Shown here piece after piece: positions 6,783 through 9,476 of a stretch of 9,476 nucleotides of DNA. The stretch lies in contig JAJRDF010000037.1 in NCBI GenBank assembly GCA_028678555.1, positions 1 through 9,476 of the forward strand, written 5' to 3'. The stretch is from Methanomicrobiales archaeon (lineage in GTDB: Archaea > Halobacteriota > Methanomicrobia > Methanomicrobiales > JACTUA01). A program made the translations under genes and the position numbers. Position 1 is the stretch's first letter. Each line of letters begins with the position of its first letter. Below the pieces are notes generated by a model. It did no database searches. It saw nothing but the letters and a program-made list of their open reading frames with translations, and was not told where the DNA came from.

Positions 6783-6804
6783 CGGATACTACCCTCTCCG
6801 TCAC

Positions 6805-6812
6805 CTTAATGA
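6805..6812 (+). promoter_or_regulatory. Probable TATA box of tRNA-Gln
   Basis: CTTAATGA is the only A/T-rich octamer at the right distance (about 30 bases) before the tRNA 5' end; transcription would start some bases before 6838 with a short leader. The match to consensus is moderate. Confidence 0.45.
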
Positions 6813-6837
6813 GCGGCCAGAAAGAAGATTAGGGAGC

Positions 6838-6910
6838 AGCCCGGTAGTGTAGCGGTCAATCATGCGGGACTCTGGATCCCGCGACAGCAGTTCGAATCTG
6901 CTCCGGGCTA
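6838..6910 (+). tRNA. tRNA-Gln (anticodon CUG)
   Basis: The 73-base gene folds as a normal cloverleaf. Acceptor strands AGCCCGG (6838-6844) and CCGGGCT (6903-6909) pair over seven bases with A6910 as discriminator. The anticodon arm CGGGA/TCCCG encloses the loop CTCTGGA, giving anticodon CTG (6872-6874), which reads CAG. The T arm AGCAG/CTGCT encloses TTCGAAT. CCA is not encoded, as is common in archaea. No intron is present, and no integrase or repeated tRNA end suggests an integrated element. In archaea this tRNA is normally charged with Glu and amidated by GatDE. Confidence 0.95.
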
Positions 6911-6918
6911 TTCGGACA

Positions 6919-6925
6919 TTTTTTT
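6919..6925 (+). terminator. Oligo-T terminator of tRNA-Gln
   Basis: Seven T residues begin nine bases after the tRNA 3' end, the usual archaeal termination signal. Confidence 0.75.
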
Positions 6926-6929
6926 CTGG

Positions 6930-6935
6930 AAAAAA
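6930..6935 (-). terminator. Oligo-T terminator of the Nop5-fibrillarin-DUF1614 gene string
   Basis: Six T residues on the minus strand lie 37 bases after the stop of the DUF1614 gene. With the plus-strand T tract next to it (CATTTTTTTCTGGAAAAAAC overall) the convergent ends share a compact two-way terminator. Confidence 0.6.
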
Positions 6936-6972
6936 CCCTCCTGCGATCCACTATCCACCGCCTTTCCCGGGC

Positions 6973-7704
6973 TCATGCCAGGAACGCCGCGATGAGCCCG
7001 GTCAGGAAGACACCGTCAAAGGTCCCGGCCCCGCCGATGGAGACGAGGGGTGCGCCAAGATCCTGGATCCGGTGGAGGTTCAGGAGATCCGCCCCCAGGA
7101 TGGTGCCCAGGGTACCTCCCGTGTAAGCGATGACGGGTGCCGCCATCTCCGGGGACCCGGCCGCTGCGGAAAAGACCACGCCGCAGAAGAGCGCGGCCAG
7201 CGGGGGGATGAAGAAGGGGGTGGTGATCCCGAGGCCCCGGACCGGCCGGGAGGTCAGATGGGTGACCGCTGCGACGAGGAGCATGGCCAGCAGGGACCAG
7301 GAGAGGACCGCGATACCCCCGGTAAGGGAGACCGACCGGGAGAGAAGGTACAGCGAGAGGAGGAGCGGGATCACGGCTCCCCCGATATTGATGGCGATGA
7401 TGGTGGTGGGGCTGGTGACCGGGATCCGGTAGAACAAGCCAAAGAAACGGTCATACCGGGTCTCCATCACGATGGGGCGGCAGCAGACAGTGGTGAGGGG
7501 GATATTCACAAAGGAACCGGCAAACGTGAGGAACAGGATCAGGAGTACCTGCCCCGGCGAGAATCCCAGCTTCGTGAAGGTGAAGCCGATGAGGGAGAGG
7601 AGGAGGAGTACGAGAAAGAGGAGGAGGATCCCCGCCAAGAGGAGGAGCATGAGGGAGGTGAAGGGGTTGAAGATGTACCGGCGCATCAGGGGTAGTCTCG
7701 CCAC
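6973..7704 (-). CDS. DUF1614 family polytopic membrane protein
   Basis: The 243-residue protein is almost wholly hydrophobic with about six or seven membrane segments, at roughly 17-41, 50-70, 99-121, 128-148, 158-182, 187-206 and 222-243. Motifs I recognise from the DUF1614 family are FVNIPL (65-70), INIGGAVIPLLLSLYLL (105-121), GITTPFFIPPLAA (159-171), APVIAYTGGTLGTILGADLL (189-208) and SIGGAGTFDGVFLTG (222-236). The family is widespread in archaea and some bacteria, and no function is established to my knowledge. The start is a GTG four bases after the fibrillarin stop; an ATG at 7686 (residue 7) is an alternative. Neither has a strong ribosome binding site, though AGGT lies close before the GTG. 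The tight spacing suggests translational coupling to fibrillarin. It is the last gene of its string. Confidence 0.8.
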   Translation of the reverse strand: MARLPLMRRYIFNPFTSLMLLLLAGILLLFLVLLLLSLIGFTFTKLGFSPGQVLLILFLTFAGSFVNIPLTTVCCRPIVMETRYDRFFGLFYRIPVTSPTTIIAINIGGAVIPLLLSLYLLSRSVSLTGGIAVLSWSLLAMLLVAAVTHLTSRPVRGLGITTPFFIPPLAALFCGVVFSAAAGSPEMAAPVIAYTGGTLGTILGADLLNLHRIQDLGAPLVSIGGAGTFDGVFLTGLIAAFLA

Positions 7705-7708
7705 GTAC

Positions 7709-8311
7709 CTATTTGACCCCTTCGCAGACCAGCGCCCGGTGATCCCGGTGGTACGGCTCCAGCGGGACCACCGCTTTCACCCGGTAGCAGGATGCCAGGG
7801 CCCCGGTCACCTGCCGGGTCACTGCATCCGGATCCGCAGTGGCGTCGATGGACCGGGTCTTCACCATCAGGATGAGGGTGCCCCCTTCCTCAAGGAAGAC
7901 CCGGTGGGCAGCCGCGATCTCTGCCTGGCGGGGCGATGCCACGTCCTGGTAGATGAGATCCACCCGCTCGAGAAACGGGGCGTACTCCCCGGGCCGGGTG
8001 GCGTCCCCCATGACGGGGACGATGTTCTCCCGCTGCCGTGCCAGGGAGAGGAGATCCTGCATCGGCCGGGGGGCGATCTCCACGGCATAGACGCATTCCA
8101 CGTAATCGGCGATGTGGGAGACGGTGGTCCCGTGGGCAGCCCCCAGGTAGAGCACCCGCAGTGATGACGGCAGGTCGACCTCGTGACCCAGGTGGGCAAG
8201 GGCCGCAAGTTTCGACCGGTACGGATCCCACACGCGGTGGCCGCGGAGTATCCGCTCGCCATGGAGACTCCGGCTGCCGGGGGAGACCAGCACGCCGTCC
8301 AGCCAGATCAT
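7709..8311 (-). CDS. flpA: Fibrillarin-like rRNA/tRNA 2'-O-methyltransferase
   Basis: The 200-residue protein is the catalytic subunit of the box C/D guide RNP, which transfers a methyl group from S-adenosylmethionine to the ribose 2'-OH of rRNA and tRNA at sites chosen by guide RNAs. The Rossmann-fold motifs are clear: VLYLGAAHGTTVSHIAD (53-69, SAM loop), VYAVEIAP (74-81), GDATRP (102-107), VDLIYQDVASP (117-127), GGTLILMVKTRSID (143-156) and LEPYHRDHRALV (184-195). The likely catalytic set Lys-Asp-Lys-His is K34, D123, K151 and H191. The N-terminal beta region before GER is shorter than in many archaeal homologues of about 230 residues. The start overlaps the Nop5 stop by four bases (ATGA) and is preceded by GGGAGGGG five bases upstream, so translation is coupled to its partner. 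L7Ae, the third RNP protein, is not in the window. Confidence 0.96.
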   Translation of the reverse strand: MIWLDGVLVSPGSRSLHGERILRGHRVWDPYRSKLAALAHLGHEVDLPSSLRVLYLGAAHGTTVSHIADYVECVYAVEIAPRPMQDLLSLARQRENIVPVMGDATRPGEYAPFLERVDLIYQDVASPRQAEIAAAHRVFLEEGGTLILMVKTRSIDATADPDAVTRQVTGALASCYRVKAVVPLEPYHRDHRALVCEGVK

Positions 8312-9177
8312 GTGCCCCTCCCGGCCCGCCGCACTGCCTCGTCCGCCCTCTTCAGGAACTCCTCGTCCCGGGCACCCCGGTAGCAGTCCAGCCGGGCCGC
8401 GATGGCGAGCCGTGCGGCCAGCGTCCGTGCCACCTTTCCCCGCCGGTTCCGGGGGGCATTGTGGACCCGGTGGTGCTGGTACAGGATACCGTGCTTGGGA
8501 GGGGGGGAGCCGGTCCTCAGGTGGGCAAAGAGGGCGGCCCGGGCCCCCAGCACCTGGAGGGAGGCAGCCGGGAGCCGGGCCATGGCGTCCAGGGAACCCG
8601 CTGCAGAGAGCAGCCGGGCGGCCACGAGGCCGCCAACGAGAGCGGTGCAGTTGGGGAGGATCTCCCGGGCACCGGTGGTCACCTCCTCGACAAGGGCTGC
8701 CCGGGCAGCTGCGAGGCCATCCACCGAGGCGATGACCGCCGCCTGGGCCCCCTCAGCCCGTCCGCGGGCCCCCTCCAGTGCCCGGCGGGGCGCCGGCTCC
8801 CGGATCTCCTCCGCGGGACCCGGGTGGAGGACCCGGTCCCATTCACCGAACCGCTCGGCCACCAGGCTCGCCGCCCGGTCCAGGTCCTCCAGCATCCGCA
8901 CCTTCTGGATCAGGAGGGCGTCCCCCCGCCCGTACCACGCACGGATCTTCCGTTCGGCGAGCAGCGTGGTCACCTGCCGGAGAAGGGCCAGGTATCCCGC
9001 CCGGTCCGGGGCGGTGCCGCAGAGAACCGCCTGTTCCCACCGGAGGGGGACAAACTCTTCCATCTTCGTGGAGAAGGCAGCAACCCTGTCGGCGAGGGCA
9101 GCGGTATCACCCTCTGCCCGGGTGCAGGTGTCCTCCATGACATCGCCGAACCAGTACCGCTGCATGCTGTACCTCAT
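8308..9177 (-). CDS. Nop5/Nop56-family box C/D RNP scaffold protein, short form
   Basis: This 289-residue protein is the scaffold that joins fibrillarin to the guide RNA-L7Ae complex. The C-terminal Nop domain is complete and diagnostic: PNCTALVGGLVAARLL (175-190), AGSLDAMARLPAASLQVLGA (193-212), then PPPKHGILYQHHRVHNAPR (225-243), RRGKVARTLAARLAIAARLD (245-264). The N-terminal part (about 1-115), which should bind fibrillarin, is divergent but keeps ALLIQKVRMLEDLDRAASLV (87-106) and GEW. Between W113 and P175 only about 60 residues remain, where longer archaeal Nop5 proteins have roughly twice that as a long coiled coil. Total length is well below the usual 370-400. The basic Lys-rich tail seen in many homologues is also short. 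ATG 9177 is chosen because it shares a 12-base ribosome-binding block with the fibrillarin start; ATG at residue 5 is an alternative. It overlaps fibrillarin by four bases. Confidence 0.92.
   Translation of the reverse strand: MRYSMQRYWFGDVMEDTCTRAEGDTAALADRVAAFSTKMEEFVPLRWEQAVLCGTAPDRAGYLALLRQVTTLLAERKIRAWYGRGDALLIQKVRMLEDLDRAASLVAERFGEWDRVLHPGPAEEIREPAPRRALEGARGRAEGAQAAVIASVDGLAAARAALVEEVTTGAREILPNCTALVGGLVAARLLSAAGSLDAMARLPAASLQVLGARAALFAHLRTGSPPPKHGILYQHHRVHNAPRNRRGKVARTLAARLAIAARLDCYRGARDEEFLKRADEAVRRAGRGT
8315..8326 (-). promoter_or_regulatory. Ribosome binding block of fibrillarin, same as that of Nop5
   Basis: GGCCGGGAGGGG on the minus strand ends three bases before the fibrillarin ATG. 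The same 12 bases occur at 9182-9193, four bases before the Nop5 ATG. Here the block lies inside the Nop5 coding end. Confidence 0.65.
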
Positions 9178-9181
9178 GTGT

Positions 9182-9193
9182 CCCCTCCCGGCC
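9182..9193 (-). promoter_or_regulatory. Ribosome binding block of Nop5
   Basis: GGCCGGGAGGGG on the minus strand ends four bases before ATG 9177 and supports that start over the ATG four codons later. Confidence 0.6.
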
Positions 9194-9202
9194 TATATGC
9201 CT

Positions 9203-9220
9203 GGTCCCCCTTTCCGGACC
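9203..9220. repeat. Short inverted repeat upstream of Nop5
   Basis: GGTCC (9203-9207) and GGACC (9216-9220) flank eight bases in the 67-base gap between the membrane-protein stop and Nop5. A TATA-like GCATATAGGC (minus strand, 9191-9200) is nearby but too close to ATG 9177 for a standard promoter. The gap may therefore be part of a longer transcript. Confidence 0.35.
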
Positions 9221-9244
9221 CTGCCCGGAAACCCCGGCCCCGTT

Positions 9245-9476
9245 TCACAGGACCACCAGTCCCAGGGAGAGGACCATCACCGGTACCATCACGGCCCCCA
9301 TGCAGAAGAGCCGGGGCACATTGAGGAGATACGGCACCATGCCCAGTGCAGTGGCAAGCACGAGGATGAGGAGGCCGAAGGGGCCGCACAGGAGGAAGGA
9401 GAGGAGGACCACAAAAAGGATGACACCGGCCTGCAGGTGCGGGGACCGGAGGACCGAGAGCCGGGCAGCCGAGCCG
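9245..9476 (-). CDS. C-terminal fragment of a TctA-like integral membrane transporter protein
   Basis: An open frame enters from the right edge and ends with TGA at 9245-9247, giving the last 76 residues of a protein on the minus strand. It starts GSAARLSVLRSPHLQAGVIL and continues with two or three membrane segments. The motif CGPFGLLILVLATALGMVPY followed by LLNVPRLFCMGAVMVPVMVL resembles the end of the archaeal TctA-like permeases (COG1784, related to the tripartite tricarboxylate transporter membrane subunit), where a GPFG-LATALG-P-L-(V/R)R-MG pattern occurs. I recognise this by eye only. It precedes Nop5 by 67 bases on the same strand and could be in the same transcript. Substrate unknown. 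Confidence 0.65.
   Translation of the reverse strand, partial: GSAARLSVLRSPHLQAGVILFVVLLSFLLCGPFGLLILVLATALGMVPYLLNVPRLFCMGAVMVPVMVLSLGLVVL

Noticed and set aside
6838..6910. tRNA-Gln as an attachment site for an integrated element
   Set aside because: No integrase gene and no repeat of the tRNA 3' end are visible in the window.
6862..7695. 277-residue plus-strand frame rich in Glu, Gly and Asp
   Set aside because: It overlaps tRNA-Gln and is the antisense of the DUF1614 membrane protein; the acidic composition comes from the Leu/Ile codons read in reverse.
8038..9324. 428-residue plus-strand frame rich in Pro, Gly and Arg
   Set aside because: It is antisense to fibrillarin and Nop5, both of which have clear family motifs.

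Overview
The window is a GC-rich archaeal segment that best fits a methanogen of the order Methanomicrobiales; I cannot assign the genus from sequence alone. The evidence is a methanogen-type thymidylate synthase, an archaeal AMP phosphorylase, the archaeal fibrillarin/Nop5 pair, a large surface protein whose N-terminus resembles the DUF3821 proteins of Methanomicrobiales and whose C-terminus carries a PGF-type archaeosortase signal, and a tRNA-Gln with no encoded CCA. There are no transposases, integrases, CRISPR repeats, toxin-antitoxin pairs or recognisable defence genes. It reads as a core-chromosome region.

Layout, left to right. (1) Positions 1-2575, minus strand: AMP phosphorylase (AMP salvage via ribose 1,5-bisphosphate), followed 40 bases downstream by an exported protein of repeated carboxypeptidase-regulatory/PEGA-like beta-sandwich units. 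The latter is cut by the left edge. (2) Positions 2576-3138: 563 bases without a convincing gene, holding the oligo-T terminator of the surface-protein gene, two GC-rich inverted repeats and a 22-base imperfect tandem repeat. (3) Positions 3139-5604, minus: an 821-residue S-layer-like protein with signal peptide, four Ig-like repeats, a Thr/Pro linker and the PGF anchor. (4) Positions 5605-5992: divergent promoter region with a strong TATA box and ribosome binding site for the surface protein, nested palindromes, and a possible leaderless promoter for the next gene. (5) Positions 5993-6721, plus: thymidylate synthase of the methanogen type with an unusual Cys-rich tail, then three back-to-back perfect palindromes, then tRNA-Gln(CUG). 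(6) Positions 6973-9476, minus: a gene string in the order (edge) TctA-like membrane protein, Nop5, fibrillarin, DUF1614 membrane protein. Nop5 and fibrillarin overlap by four bases, and fibrillarin and the DUF1614 gene are four bases apart.

How the parts work together. Nop5 and fibrillarin are two of the three proteins of the box C/D RNP that 2'-O-methylates rRNA and tRNA, and they are translationally coupled. AMP phosphorylase and thymidylate synthase both belong to nucleotide metabolism but are separated and on opposite strands. The two exported proteins belong to the cell envelope.

I did not find a convincing undescribed system. The points most worth checking are the short Nop5 with a reduced coiled-coil, the Cys-x2-Cys-x2-Cys tail on thymidylate synthase, the dyad-rich promoter and leader of the surface protein, and the clusters of perfect GC-rich palindromes in the two non-coding gaps.
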